From: Rhodovibrio sodomensis
Lineage (GTDB): Bacteria; Pseudomonadota; Alphaproteobacteria; Kiloniellales; Rhodovibrionaceae
Length of the DNA stretch: 56,398 nt
NCBI RefSeq assembly: GCF_016583645.1
Contig: NZ_NRRL01000020.1
Location: forward strand, 1-56,398
Reading direction: 5' to 3'
Part shown: piece by piece, positions 1 to 9,385 of the stretch
Position numbering within the stretch: position 1 is the first letter of the stretch
Layout of the letters: every line of letters begins with the position of its first letter
Notes under the pieces: model-generated
What the model was told of the DNA's origin: nothing
The model's database searches: none
The model's input: only the letters and a program-made list of their open reading frames with translations
Translations under genes and position numbers: made by a program

Positions 1-360
1 CATTCGGCCCAGCCGCAGCCCGACGCCGCCGCCGGCAGCTTCCCCGGGCAGAGCCAACAGTACGCCCATGCCGCGGCTTACGGCGCCTACGCCCAGCGCC
101 AGCCGCGGCCGGCCGCCACGCCACCCGCGGCGCCGGCCGACCCCAACGGGCACGCGACCGCCGGCCTGGTCGGCCGGACCGTGGCGGAGGTCGAGCGCGA
201 GCTGATCCTGGACACGCTGGAGCACACGCTCGGCAACCGCACCCACGCCGCCAACATCCTGGGCATTTCCATCCGCACCCTGCGCAACAAGCTGCGTGCC
301 TACATGGACGAGGGCGTCCAGGTGCCGGCGCCGAGCGCGAGCGATCGCGCGCACGCGTAA
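1..360 (+). CDS. flbD: FlbD-like sigma-54 response regulator, 3' end
   Basis: The frame is open from the first base and stops at 358-360, giving the last 119 residues of a longer protein. After a Pro/Ala/Gln-rich linker comes a Fis-type helix-turn-helix (segments AEVERELILDTLEH, NRTHAANILGISIRTLRNKL). This is how FlbD/NtrC-type activators of late flagellar genes end, and the next gene is flhA, so FlbD is the best reading; the receiver and AAA+ domains lie outside the window. Another NtrC-family activator cannot be excluded from the tail alone. Confidence 0.8.
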   Translation, partial: HSAQPQPDAAAGSFPGQSQQYAHAAAYGAYAQRQPRPAATPPAAPADPNGHATAGLVGRTVAEVERELILDTLEHTLGNRTHAANILGISIRTLRNKLRAYMDEGVQVPAPSASDRAHA

Positions 361-447
361 CACGACGGGCGTCCTGGGCGCACCCGGAAGCGGCCCGCGC
401 CGCGCGGGCGCGCCCGTTAACCAAGCTGGCGGGATCTAGAACACGAC

Positions 448-2574
448 ATGGCGGAAACCTCGGGCGGGCAGAACCAGGCGGCGGGCGGGATCGGCGGATG
501 GCTCGATCCGCGCCGGCTGGGTCAGGCGCTGAAGCGCGGCGACACGGCGCTCGCGCTGGGCGTGGTGGCGATCCTGGTGGTCCTGATCATGCCGATGCCG
601 GCGTGGCTGCTCGACATCGCGCTGGCGCTGTCGATGACGCTGTCGGTGCTGGTGCTGATGACCGTGCTGTTCATCAACCGGGCGCTGGAATTCAGCACCT
701 TCCCGACGGTGCTGCTGATCGCGACCATGCTGCGCTTGTCGCTCAACCTCGCCTCGACCCGGCTGATCCTGGCCAACGGGCATGAGGGCACCGACGCCGC
801 CGGTCAGGTGATCCAGGCGTTCGGCGGCTTCGTGATGTCGGGCAACTTCGTCATCGGCATCATCGTCTTCGCCATCCTGATCATCGTGAACTTCATCGTG
901 ATCACCAAGGGCTCGGGCCGGATCGCCGAGGTAACCGCCCGGTTCAGCCTGGATTCCATGCCCGGCAAGCAGATGGCGATCGACGCCGACCTGTCATCCG
1001 GGCTGATCGACGAGCAGGAGGCCAAACACCGCCGCAAGGAGATCGAGGACGAGAGCAACTTCTTCGGCTCGATGGACGGTGCCGCGAAGTTCGTCCGCGG
1101 CGACGCGATCGCCGGCCTGATGATCACCTTCATCAACGTCATCGGCGGCATCATCATCGGCGTCGCCCAGATGGACCTGACGTTCGCGCAGGCGGCGCAG
1201 AGCTACACCCTGCTGACCGTGGGCGACGGCCTGGTCAGCCAGATCCCGGCGCTGATCGTCTCGGTCGCGGCCGGCCTGCTGGTGTCCAAGTCCGCCGACA
1301 AGGGCTCCACCGACAAGGCGCTGTTCGGCCAGCTCAGCCACTACCCGCGGGCGATGGCGCTGGCGTCCTTCCTGACCTTCTGCCTGGCGCTGCTGCCGGG
1401 CATGCCGGTCCTGCCGTTCATGATCCTGTCGGCCGTGACCGGCGCTCTCGCCTACCACGCGTTCAAGCGCCAGCGGGTCGCCGAGGTGCAGCAGCAGGCG
1501 AGCCAGGCCGCCGAGACCCAGGAGGCCGCGCAGCCGAAGGAGCAGCCGATCGGCGACACGCTGGCGATCGACGAGGCGCGCCTGGAGCTCGGCTACGGTC
1601 TGTTGGCGCTGATCAACAAGGAAGGCGGGGCGCGCCTGACCGACCAGATCAAGTCGCTGCGCCGTCAGCTGGCCCAGGAGATGGGCTTCGTCCTGCCCAG
1701 CGTGCGCATCCAGGACAACCTGCAGCTGCCCGCCAACACCTACGTCCTGCGGATCAAGGAGATCGAGGCCGGCCGCGGCGACCTGCGCCCGAACATGCTG
1801 CTGGTGATGGACCCGCGCGGCGAGAAGATCCCGCTGACCGGCGAGGCGACGACCGAGCCGACCTTCGGCCTGCCGGCGATGTGGGTCAGCGAGAGCCAGC
1901 GCGAGGAGGCGCTGTTCCGCGGCTACACCGTGGTCGATCCGCCGACCGTGATCACCACGCACCTGACCGAGATCATCAAGGACAACATGGCCGAACTGCT
2001 GTCCTACGCGGAGACGCAGAAGCTGCTCGACGAGCTGGCCAAAGACCACCAGAAACTGGTCGCCGACCTGATCCCCAGCCAGATCACGCTGGGTAACGTG
2101 CAGCGGGTGCTGCAGAACCTGCTGACCGAGCGGGTGTCGATCCGCGACCTGCCGACCATCCTGGAAGCGATCTCGGAGGCCTGCGGCTACACCCGCAACA
2201 TCACCGCGATCACCGAACACGTGCGCAGCCGCCTGGGCCGGCAGATCTGCAACGAGCACACCGGCGAGGCGGGCTACATCCCGATCGTCACCCTGACCCC
2301 GCAGTGGGAGCAGGCGTTCGCCGAGTCCCTGGTCGGCGACGGCGAGGACAAGCAGCTGTCGATGGCGCCCTCGCAGCTGCAGGAGTTCATCAACCAGGTT
2401 CGCCAGACCTTCGAGCGCCAGGCGATGATGGGCGAGCTGCCGGTGCTGCTGACCAGTCCCGGCATCCGCGCCTATGTCCGCTCGATCGTCGAGCGCTTCC
2501 GGCCGCAGACGGCGGTCCTGTCGCAGAACGAGATCCACCCCAAGGCCCGCATCAAGACGCTGGGGCAGATCTGA
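448..2574 (+). CDS. flhA: Flagellar type III export gate protein FlhA
   Basis: FlhA is the large inner-membrane subunit of the flagellar export apparatus; its cytoplasmic ring receives chaperone-substrate complexes. The 708 residues match the family length. The N-terminal half carries the expected hydrophobic segments, with the conserved loop after LNLASTRLIL and the FHIPEP-type region (GSGRIAEVTARFSLDSMPGKQMAIDADL). The C-terminal half is the soluble domain (TVVDPPTVITTHL, RDLPTILEAI, LGRQIC). The ATG at 448 has no strong Shine-Dalgarno sequence, but it sits right at the family N-terminus. It is 87 bp downstream of the flbD-like gene and 85 bp upstream of flhF, in the same direction. A lone TTAACCA half-site lies at 417-423. 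Confidence 0.97.
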   Translation: MAETSGGQNQAAGGIGGWLDPRRLGQALKRGDTALALGVVAILVVLIMPMPAWLLDIALALSMTLSVLVLMTVLFINRALEFSTFPTVLLIATMLRLSLNLASTRLILANGHEGTDAAGQVIQAFGGFVMSGNFVIGIIVFAILIIVNFIVITKGSGRIAEVTARFSLDSMPGKQMAIDADLSSGLIDEQEAKHRRKEIEDESNFFGSMDGAAKFVRGDAIAGLMITFINVIGGIIIGVAQMDLTFAQAAQSYTLLTVGDGLVSQIPALIVSVAAGLLVSKSADKGSTDKALFGQLSHYPRAMALASFLTFCLALLPGMPVLPFMILSAVTGALAYHAFKRQRVAEVQQQASQAAETQEAAQPKEQPIGDTLAIDEARLELGYGLLALINKEGGARLTDQIKSLRRQLAQEMGFVLPSVRIQDNLQLPANTYVLRIKEIEAGRGDLRPNMLLVMDPRGEKIPLTGEATTEPTFGLPAMWVSESQREEALFRGYTVVDPPTVITTHLTEIIKDNMAELLSYAETQKLLDELAKDHQKLVADLIPSQITLGNVQRVLQNLLTERVSIRDLPTILEAISEACGYTRNITAITEHVRSRLGRQICNEHTGEAGYIPIVTLTPQWEQAFAESLVGDGEDKQLSMAPSQLQEFINQVRQTFERQAMMGELPVLLTSPGIRAYVRSIVERFRPQTAVLSQNEIHPKARIKTLGQI

Positions 2575-2659
2575 TGCCACGGCCGGCCCGCGCCCCATCA
2601 ACCGCGCCCGATAGCCGGCGCCCCGACGCTTCGTCCATCCAGACCCGGACACCGCCCGC

Positions 2660-3811
2660 ATGCGCCTGAAGACCTTCACCGCCAAGTCCCTGCCCGACGC
2701 CATGGCGCGGGTGCGCGAACGCCTGGGCCCGGAGGCCGTGATCCTGGAACAGCAGAACCTGGAGAACGGCGGGGTACGCGTCGTCGCCGCGCTGGAGCAA
2801 AACGGCGAGAGCACCGGGGCGTTCACCGGCGAAGGCGGCCTGGACGCTTTCAACGCCCTGTCCGCCGCGTTCGATTACCACGGCCTGCCGATCGGTTTGA
2901 CGGACCGGCTGATGGCGGCCGCCGGCGCGGTCGAGGCGGACACCCCCCACCTGGCCCTGGCCGGTGGGCTGGATGCGGTGTTCAGCTTCGGCGCCCCGCC
3001 CGCCGGCCCGACCGCCAAGCCGCTGCTGCTGATCGGCCCGCCGGGCGCCGGCAAGACCGCCACCGCAGCCAAGCTGGCCGCGCTGGCGCGGGTGCGCGGC
3101 AACCCGGCGACCCTGATCACGATGGACCTGGGCAAGGCCGGCGGCCTGGCGCAGGTGCAGGCGTTCGCCGACGCCCTGGGCGCGGAACTGCGCCAGGCGC
3201 GCGACGCCGACAGCCTGGCCCACGCGGTCGGCGGCTGTGCCGAGGATCACCTGGTGATCATCGACACGCTGGGCGCCTCCCCCTACGACGTCGACGCCCT
3301 GCGCGAGACGCGCGACTGGATTTACGCGGCCGGGGCCGACGGCGTGCTGGTGCTCCCAGCCGGCGGCGATCCGCTGGAAAGCGCGGAGGTCGCGATCACC
3401 TATGCCGAGGTCGGCGCCCGCCACCTGATCACCACCAAGCTGGACGCCACCCGCCGCCTGGGCGGGCTGTTGAGCGCCGCGCATGCCGGCCGCCTGAGCC
3501 TGATGGGCGCGGGCGTTTCGGCCGCGATCGGCGGCGGCCTGCGCGCTCTTAACCCGATGCAAATGGCCCGGCTGGTACTACCAGCCGACCCGGACGACGA
3601 CGCCGGCCCACCGCCGGGCGCCGATCCGGGCGCCGATCCCGAACACGCCCCCAACACCGATCCCGGAACCGCCGCCGGCACCGACCCTGGGGCCGATCCC
3701 GGCAGCGGGATGCGGACCCACGCCTTCTCCAGCGCCGGCTCCAGCGCCGGCTCCCGCGCCGGCTCCCGCGCCGGCGAAGGCGCCCTGACCGGCACCGGAG
3801 GCCAGCGATGA
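2660..3811 (+). CDS. flhF: FlhF-like SRP-type GTPase
   Basis: FlhF is an SRP-family GTPase that sets flagellar position and number with FlhG. The N-terminus (MRLKTFTAKSLPDAMARVRE) is typical. The P-loop GPPGAGKT is at residues 126-133 and TKLD (G4) at 259-262. Two other GTPase motifs are altered: the SRP-type D-x-x-R segment reads MDLGKAGG (155-162), and G3, usually DTAGR, reads DTLGAS (202-207). Residues 311-383 are a low-complexity tail of Asp-Pro-Gly-Ala and then Ser-Ala-Gly/Arg repeats that is not part of the family. The stop overlaps flhG by 4 bp (ATGA), so translation is probably coupled. The family call is firm; GTPase activity is uncertain. Confidence 0.88.
   Translation: MRLKTFTAKSLPDAMARVRERLGPEAVILEQQNLENGGVRVVAALEQNGESTGAFTGEGGLDAFNALSAAFDYHGLPIGLTDRLMAAAGAVEADTPHLALAGGLDAVFSFGAPPAGPTAKPLLLIGPPGAGKTATAAKLAALARVRGNPATLITMDLGKAGGLAQVQAFADALGAELRQARDADSLAHAVGGCAEDHLVIIDTLGASPYDVDALRETRDWIYAAGADGVLVLPAGGDPLESAEVAITYAEVGARHLITTKLDATRRLGGLLSAAHAGRLSLMGAGVSAAIGGGLRALNPMQMARLVLPADPDDDAGPPPGADPGADPEHAPNTDPGTAAGTDPGADPGSGMRTHAFSSAGSSAGSRAGSRAGEGALTGTGGQR
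3731..3778 (+). repeat. 12-bp tandem repeat, four units, inside flhF
   Basis: Four consecutive 12-bp units of the form (a/c)gcgccggctcc encode SSAG, SSAG, SRAG, SRAG in the FlhF tail. The first two units are identical and the last one diverges at its end. The unit is a multiple of three, so copy-number change would lengthen or shorten the tail without a frameshift. Confidence 0.85.
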
Positions 3812-4740
3812 CCGCCCCGGTGTCGCCGGACCCCGGCGGCCCACGCGCGCGCACCCCGGCCGCGCCTGTTTCCGGTTCCCCCGACGACCCGCGCAAGACC
3901 CCCAACCCGCGCTCAATGCCCACGCCACTTGCCCCGAAGCCGACGGCCGCCGCTATCCCGGCCCGCCGACGCCCGCCTGAAGGTGCCGCCCGCATGCCAG
4001 CCCCGTTGAACGTGATCGCCGTCGCCTCCGGCAAGGGGGGTGTGGGCAAGACCTGGCTCGCCATCACGCTGACGCAGGCGCTGAGCACCGCCGGGCAGAA
4101 GGCCCTGCTGTTCGATGGCGACCTCGGGCTCGCCAACGTCGACGTGCAGCTCGGCCTGAACCCGGCGGCGGACCTGAGCCGGGCGCTCGCCGGGCAGGAA
4201 TCGCTCGACGACGTGTTGCTGCCGGTCGAGGCGACCGGTTTCCATGTCGCCGCCGGCCGGTCCGGGTCCGGCGGGCTGGCCGCCCTGTCGGCCGGCCAGC
4301 TGGACGGCCTGGGCCGCAGCGTCGTCCGTCTGGCGGGGACCTACGATCGGGTGGTCATGGACCTGGGCGCGGGGATCGACGCCACCGTGCGAACCTTGGC
4401 CAGCTATGCCGGGGTCAGCCTGGTGGTCACGACCGACGAGCCGACCGCGCTGACCGACGCGTATGCCTATATCAAGGTGATCCGCCAGCATCGCCCCGAC
4501 GCGGACCTCCGGGTCGTGGTCAACATGGCCGCCAGCCAGCGCGAGGGGGAGCGGACGCACACCACCCTGCGCAAGGCGTGCGAGAGCTTTCTCGGGTTCA
4601 ATCCGCCGCTGGCCGGCGTGATCCGGCGCGACACCCGGGTGCGCGAGGCGATCCGGGCGCAGAAGCCGCTGCTCACCCGCTCCCCGAACTGCCAGGCCGC
4701 GGTCGACGTGACCCGGCTCGCCCAGCAGCTGCTGGGCTAG
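3808..4740 (+). CDS. flhG: FlhG/MinD-like ATPase, flagellar number regulator
   Basis: ParA/MinD-family ATPase that works with FlhF to limit flagellar number. The deviant Walker A motif is GKGGVGKT, followed by LLFDGDLGLANVDVQLGL and a DLGAGID Walker B-like segment, as in FlhG. The ATG at 3808 overlaps the flhF stop by 4 bp and gives 310 residues with a Pro/Arg-rich 62-residue leader. An internal ATG at 3994 (MPAPLNVIAVASGKGG) gives a 248-residue protein closer to usual FlhG length. The sequence does not decide between them; the overlap favours the upstream start for coupling, family length the downstream one. Confidence 0.87.
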   Translation: MTAPVSPDPGGPRARTPAAPVSGSPDDPRKTPNPRSMPTPLAPKPTAAAIPARRRPPEGAARMPAPLNVIAVASGKGGVGKTWLAITLTQALSTAGQKALLFDGDLGLANVDVQLGLNPAADLSRALAGQESLDDVLLPVEATGFHVAAGRSGSGGLAALSAGQLDGLGRSVVRLAGTYDRVVMDLGAGIDATVRTLASYAGVSLVVTTDEPTALTDAYAYIKVIRQHRPDADLRVVVNMAASQREGERTHTTLRKACESFLGFNPPLAGVIRRDTRVREAIRAQKPLLTRSPNCQAAVDVTRLAQQLLG

Positions 4741-4759
4741 TGGGCGAAGGCGCGCGCCC

Positions 4760-6268
4760 GTGACAATCGAACCGCCGCGCCCGACCGGCCTGCCGAACAC
4801 GAGCGCGACCGCCGGTCCGGCCACCCAGGCGAGCGCGGTCCGGGAAGCCCCGGCGGGCCTGCGCGCGGCCGTCTCGGGCACGATCATCACGGCAGTCTCC
4901 GCCGGGCGGGACGCGCAGGGTCACCTGATGCTGCGCACCGCCAACGGCATGCTGACCCTGGCGACCCAGACCAATCCGCCGATCGGATCCACGGTCACGC
5001 TGCAGCTCCGCCCGGCGGGCGCGCAGATGCAGGCGTACATCCTGTCCGTCCGGCCGGCGCAGGCCGGGACCCCGCAGACCGCTGGACAGCCGGCCGCGCC
5101 GGCGTCCCCGGCGTTCGCCAGGTCCGCGGGCCCGCCCGCGCTGCCGGGTCAGACGACCGCACCCGCCAGCGGAAGCGGCGACCGGCTATCCAGCGGCACG
5201 CCGCTGCGCGCGAGCCTGGCCGCGACACCCGCCAGCGCGCCCACGGTCGACGGCAACGGCACCAGCCTGCCGCGCCTGCGGGCCGGCGACACGCTGGATG
5301 TCCGGTTGCTGCGCGTGCAGGCGCCCGACGGTCCGGCCTCGGGGTCGGCCAGCCGGGTCTCGGGCGGGGACGGCATCGCCCGGCCGATGATCGTCTCGGG
5401 CCGCGTGGTCGCGCCCGACGGCGGTGGCGGGGTACTGCTGCGCACCCCGCTGGGCACGCTGCGATTGCCGCTGGCCACACCGCCGCCGGCCGGCACCCTG
5501 ATGACGCTTGAAGTCGCGCGACCGAACCGCTCGCCCGCAACCGCGGGCGCGCCCGGCGCGCCGCTGGCCGCCCCGGCCTTGAGCCGTGCCTGGCCGGCGC
5601 TGCAGGACGCGATGGCGGCTGTGCAGCGCCCCGGCGTGCCGGCCGCGCACGTCGACCTGCCGCAGCTCCTGAGCGCGCCCGGCAACCCGATCGCGCAGGC
5701 GGTGCCGCGCGCGGGCCCGACGCTGGGCGCCGGCCTGTTATTCCTGATGAGTGCATTCAAGGGCGGCGACATCGGCCGCTGGCTGGGCGCGGAGCCGCTG
5801 CGCACGCTGGAACGTGCCGGGCGCGGCGACCTCGCCGGCCGGCTCAAGGCCGACTTCGGTCAGCTCAGCCGTCTCGCCCAGGACGCCGGCGGCGACTGGC
5901 GTCTGTTCGCCCTGCCGGTGATCGGCGACGGCGACGTCCAGCAGATCCGCTTCTTTCTGCGCAAGCACGACGGCGACGATGCGACCGCCCCGCCCGACCG
6001 TCGCCCGCCCGGCCGGTTCGTCGTCGAACTCACGCTCTCCGAGCTGGGCGAGTTGCAGCTGGACGGGCTGGCGCGCCCGGAGCGTCTGGACGCGGTTCTG
6101 CGAAGCCGCACCCCGCTTCCAGCCGGCATCGAACGCGAGGTCACGCGGATCTTCGACGAGCAGGTCGCCGCGCACGGCCTCTACGGCGACCTACGCTTCG
6201 AGGCGAGCGGCAGTTGGCACTTCATCGAGATCGACGCGACGGATGAGCACACCGGTTTGCGTGCGTAA
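4760..6268 (+). CDS. FliK-like flagellar protein with duplicated beta module
   Basis: 502 residues, GTG start 19 bp after flhG. Low-complexity Pro/Ala linkers join three parts. Residues 54-86 (GHLMLRTANGMLTL...) and 223-255 (GVLLRTPLGTLRLPL...) share one pattern, G-x-L-L-R-T-x-x-G-x-L-x-L then P-x-G-T-x-x-x-L, so they appear to be an internal duplication of a small beta domain. Residues 320-490 form a globular C-terminus with segments such as FVVELTLSELGELQLDGL that resemble the LxLSPxxLGxVxV core of FliK hook-length proteins. Position inside the flagellar cluster supports a hook-length or rod/hook role. This is inference; I do not recognise a named family with certainty. Confidence 0.6.
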   Translation: MTIEPPRPTGLPNTSATAGPATQASAVREAPAGLRAAVSGTIITAVSAGRDAQGHLMLRTANGMLTLATQTNPPIGSTVTLQLRPAGAQMQAYILSVRPAQAGTPQTAGQPAAPASPAFARSAGPPALPGQTTAPASGSGDRLSSGTPLRASLAATPASAPTVDGNGTSLPRLRAGDTLDVRLLRVQAPDGPASGSASRVSGGDGIARPMIVSGRVVAPDGGGGVLLRTPLGTLRLPLATPPPAGTLMTLEVARPNRSPATAGAPGAPLAAPALSRAWPALQDAMAAVQRPGVPAAHVDLPQLLSAPGNPIAQAVPRAGPTLGAGLLFLMSAFKGGDIGRWLGAEPLRTLERAGRGDLAGRLKADFGQLSRLAQDAGGDWRLFALPVIGDGDVQQIRFFLRKHDGDDATAPPDRRPPGRFVVELTLSELGELQLDGLARPERLDAVLRSRTPLPAGIEREVTRIFDEQVAAHGLYGDLRFEASGSWHFIEIDATDEHTGLRA

Positions 6269-6348
6269 AGCACGCCTGGCAGTAGCGGCAGCGATCGGCA
6301 GCGCCACGCCGCGGCTCTGAAAACCGCACAGCGGTGTTCCACGCCAGC

Positions 6349-6783
6349 CTACCCGCCGTTGCCGCCCGCGCCCTGCTTCCGGCGGTGCAGCTGCAGGCCC
6401 ATTTCGTCCATTTGGGCGGCCTCGGCGCGGTCGCGCTTGGCCTGGGCGCGGGCGCGTTCGTTGTCGCGGGCGAGTTCGTATTTCTTGGCTTCCCGGTACG
6501 CCTCCGCGACGGCCTCGCGGGCTTCGGCGATTTGCCCTCGAACGTCGTCGATCGAGCGTTCCAGGCGCTGGCGCCGGAGCTTCTGCGCCTCCGCGTAGGC
6601 CGGGTAGGCCGCGCGGGCGATCTCGGTTTCCCGGGCGGCTGTCTGCTCGGCTTTCAGGTTGGCGTCGAGCCGGCCGATGTCGTCCTGCAGGCGCGCTTCC
6701 AGCCGCTCCAGGTCGCCCAGCCTCTGCCGCGCCTCGTCCAGGTGCCAGCGGCTGATCCGGACCAGGTTGTCGAGCGCGCTCAT
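6349..6783 (-). CDS. fliJ: Flagellar export chaperone FliJ
   Basis: FliJ is the coiled-coil stalk that couples the FliI ATPase ring to the FlhA gate. The 144-residue product is almost wholly charged helix (heptad-rich, [20 protein letters not shown]), has no membrane segment and has the usual length. Its ATG overlaps the fliI stop by 4 bp (ATGA), the standard fliI-fliJ arrangement. It ends facing the FliK-like gene across an 80-bp gap with only a weak hairpin. Confidence 0.9.
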   Translation of the reverse strand: MSALDNLVRISRWHLDEARQRLGDLERLEARLQDDIGRLDANLKAEQTAARETEIARAAYPAYAEAQKLRRQRLERSIDDVRGQIAEAREAVAEAYREAKKYELARDNERARAQAKRDRAEAAQMDEMGLQLHRRKQGAGGNGG

Positions 6784-8309
6784 GCCCCGTCACCGCTGGC
6801 CGCGCCGGCCTGGGCGGCCGCCTTCTGCTGCCGGCGCGCCCGGCGCAGATCGTTCTTTGGCGGGATCGGCTTGCCGGCCGCCGTGGTCGGCCGCGCCGGT
6901 TCGCCCGGGGCGTCCTCCTCCCGCGCCCCGGCGGCGGGGCCCTGTCCCGCGCCCGCGGCCGTTGGCCCGGCTGCCGTCCAATCGACCCCGAGCACGCGCG
7001 CGAGCGCCGCGTAGCCGCTTTCCAGGTCGGCGCGCTCCTGCTTGTCCTGGGTCAGGAACGCCTCGATGTCGGGGACGTACTTGATCGCCTCGTCGACCTT
7101 GGCGTCGGAGCCGTGCTTGTAGGCCCCGATCCGGATCAGCTCGCCCATGTCTTCGTAGGTGCCGAGCAGCCGCCGCGCGCGGGTTACCAGCTCGGTCTCG
7201 GCCTGGCTGTTGCAGCCGGGCATGGTGCGCGAGATCGACCGCAGCGTGTTGATCGCGGGATAGCGTCCGCGCTCGGCGATCTTGCGGTCGAGCACGATGT
7301 GCCCGTCCAGGATGCCGCGCACCGCGTCCGCGATCGGCTCGTTGTGGTCGTCGCCCTCCACCAGCACGGTGAACAGCCCGGTGATCGAGCCGCGGTCCAC
7401 CCCCGGCCCGGCGCGCTCCAGCACCTGCGGCAGTTCGCCGAACACGCTGGGCGTATAGCCCTTGGCGGCCGGCGGCTCGCCCGCCGCGAGGCCGATCTCG
7501 CGCAGCGCCATGGCGAAGCGGGTGATCGAATCGATCAGGCAGAGCACGTCGCTGCCGTGGTCGCGGAAATATTCGGCGAGCGCCATGGTCAGGTAGACCG
7601 CCTGCCGACGCATCGGCGGCGGTTCGTCGCTGGTCGCGACCACGACGATCGAGCGCGCCAAACCTTCGGGACCCAGTTCGTCCTCCAGCCACTCCTGCAC
7701 CTCGCGCCCGCGCTCGCCGATCAGGCCGATCACATTGACGTCGCTGGCGGTATAGCGCGCCAGCATCGACAGCAGCACCGACTTGCCCACGCCGGAGCCG
7801 GCGAAGATGCCCATGCGCTGGCCGCGGCAGCAGGTCTGGAAGGTGTTGAGCGCGCGCACGCCAAGGTCGATCTTATCGCCGACCCGCTTGCGCGAGTGCG
7901 CCGGCGGCGGCGCGGCGCGCAGGGGATAGGCTTCGCGGCCCTGGGGCAGCGGCCCCTTGCCGTCGATCGGCTGGCCCAGCGCGTTGACCACGCGGCCCAG
8001 CCATGCCGGGTCCGGACGCACCCGCGGCTGCGCCACCGCCAGTTCCGCCTTGCAGCCGAGCGCGATCCCCTCGACCGAGCCGAACGGCAGCAGCAGCGCC
8101 CGCTTGTCGCGGAAGCCGACGACCTCGCACGGGACCCGCCGGCCGCCCCGCGCCAAAACGTCGCAGCGCCCGCCGACCGACAACACGCCCTCCAGACCGG
8201 TGACTTCCACGAGCATGCCGAGCACACTCGCCACCCGGCCGTACAGCCGTTCCGACGGCAGCCGCTCGAGGTCGTCCAGGAAGGTTTTCAAGGCGGTCGG
8301 GCTGGTCAC
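6780..8309 (-). CDS. fliI: Flagellum-specific ATPase FliI
   Basis: Cytoplasmic F1-beta-like ATPase of the flagellar export apparatus. Visible features are Walker A ([12 protein letters not shown]), the [14 protein letters not shown] segment, the Walker B region ([14 protein letters not shown]) and the type III ATPase signature [11 protein letters not shown]. The start is GTG at 8307-8309 and gives [13 protein letters not shown]. At 509 residues it is about 60 longer than common FliI proteins; the excess is an Ala/Arg/Gln-rich C-terminal tail after residue about 450. It is divergent from ctrA across a 179-bp gap with two CtrA-like sites. Confidence 0.96.
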   Translation of the reverse strand: MTSPTALKTFLDDLERLPSERLYGRVASVLGMLVEVTGLEGVLSVGGRCDVLARGGRRVPCEVVGFRDKRALLLPFGSVEGIALGCKAELAVAQPRVRPDPAWLGRVVNALGQPIDGKGPLPQGREAYPLRAAPPPAHSRKRVGDKIDLGVRALNTFQTCCRGQRMGIFAGSGVGKSVLLSMLARYTASDVNVIGLIGERGREVQEWLEDELGPEGLARSIVVVATSDEPPPMRRQAVYLTMALAEYFRDHGSDVLCLIDSITRFAMALREIGLAAGEPPAAKGYTPSVFGELPQVLERAGPGVDRGSITGLFTVLVEGDDHNEPIADAVRGILDGHIVLDRKIAERGRYPAINTLRSISRTMPGCNSQAETELVTRARRLLGTYEDMGELIRIGAYKHGSDAKVDEAIKYVPDIEAFLTQDKQERADLESGYAALARVLGVDWTAAGPTAAGAGQGPAAGAREEDAPGEPARPTTAAGKPIPPKNDLRRARRQQKAAAQAGAASGDGA

Positions 8310-8381
8310 GGATGCGGCGCTCGCTTGGCTGGCGGGAACAGGTAGGGCAGGTCAGCAGGAGGGAGTATCAGCCCCGCGGTT

Positions 8382-8420
8382 TTAAACATCCGTAAAGCGC
8401 GCCCGTTTACCGCTCGTTAA
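8382..8420. promoter_or_regulatory. Two CtrA-like binding sites between fliI and ctrA
   Basis: The Caulobacter CtrA consensus is TTAA-N7-TTAA. Positions 8382-8396 read TTAA-acatccg-TAAA and 8406-8420 read TTTA-ccgctcg-TTAA, each one base off, both with exactly seven bases between halves. They lie 69-107 bp before the ctrA ATG and 73-111 bp before the fliI GTG, in an AT-richer pocket of a GC-rich genome. This fits autoregulation of ctrA and control of fliI-fliJ. No GANTC (CcrM) site occurs in the gap. Binding is inferred from sequence only. Confidence 0.6.
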
Positions 8421-8488
8421 TGAAGCTTTCCCATATTGGTTAACAACGATACCCTGAAGACACCGCGACACTCCGGAGACCCAACCAG

Positions 8489-9190
8489 ATGCGCGTCCTC
8501 CTCGTAGAAGACGACAGCGCCATGGCGCAGAGCATCGAAACGATGCTCAAGTCGGAAGGCTACATCTGCGATACCACCGATATGGGGGAGGATGGGCTGG
8601 AGATCGGCAAGCTGTACGATTACGACATCATCATCCTCGACCTGATGCTGCCCGACATCGACGGCTACGAGGTGCTGCGCCGGATGCGCGCCGCCAAGAT
8701 CGATACGCCGATCCTGATCCTGTCCGGTTTGTCGGGTCTGGACGACAAGTTGAAGGGCCTGGGCTTCGGCGCCGACGACTATCTGACCAAGCCGTTCGAC
8801 AAGCGCGAGCTGGTGGCCCGGATCCAGGCGATCGTGCGCCGCTCCAAGGGCCACAGCGAGAGCATCATCCGCACCGGCAAGATCGCGGTGAATCTGGATG
8901 CCCGCACGGTCGAGGTCGAAGGCCAACCGCTGCACCTGACCGGCAAGGAATACGGCATCCTGGAGCTGCTCTCGCTCCGCAAGGGCACCACCCTGACCAA
9001 GGAGATGTTCCTGAACCATCTCTACGGCGGGATGGACGAGCCGGAGCTGAAGATCATCGACGTGTTCGTCTGCAAGCTGCGCAAGAAGCTCGCCAACGCC
9101 ACCGGCGGCGAGAACTACATCGAAACCGTCTGGGGCCGCGGCTACATGCTGCGCGATGCCGAGATGGCCGGCGAGAAGGTGAAGGCGTAA
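8489..9190 (+). CDS. ctrA: Cell-cycle/motility response regulator CtrA
   Basis: OmpR-type regulator: receiver domain at residues 1-120 with acidic pocket (VEDD), phospho-acceptor D51 ([10 protein letters not shown]) and the conserved [20 protein letters not shown] and TKPFDK segments, then a winged helix ([27 protein letters not shown]). These segments identify CtrA rather than a generic OmpR regulator. 233 residues, ATG preceded by GGAG. The C-terminus is ...GEKVKA, so the terminal Ala-Ala important for ClpXP degradation in Caulobacter is not present as such. In many Rhodospirillales CtrA mainly controls motility and chemotaxis rather than viability; the neighbours agree with that. Confidence 0.96.
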   Translation: MRVLLVEDDSAMAQSIETMLKSEGYICDTTDMGEDGLEIGKLYDYDIIILDLMLPDIDGYEVLRRMRAAKIDTPILILSGLSGLDDKLKGLGFGADDYLTKPFDKRELVARIQAIVRRSKGHSESIIRTGKIAVNLDARTVEVEGQPLHLTGKEYGILELLSLRKGTTLTKEMFLNHLYGGMDEPELKIIDVFVCKLRKKLANATGGENYIETVWGRGYMLRDAEMAGEKVKA

Positions 9191-9226
9191 GCCGAGCTCA
9201 CGCCTCAGGGTTAGCGAACATGGTTA

Positions 9227-9259
9227 GGGCGGACGCCGGTCATCGGCGTCCGCCCTTTT
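9227..9259 (+). terminator. Rho-independent terminator after ctrA
   Basis: A perfect 12-bp stem (9227-9238 with 9244-9255, gggcggacgccg and its complement) with a 5-base loop is followed by TTTT at 9256-9259. It lies 36 bp after the ctrA stop. Confidence 0.92.
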
Positions 9260-9385
9260 CATTTGCGTGTTCCGGGCAGCGGGTGGGCGGGTTCGCCCGG
9301 CAACCCGCCGGTTTGGCGCCAAGCCGCCTGGGGGCGTGCCGCAGGCACGGCGACCCCACCCGACAGCCCCCAGCGATAGCCGGGG

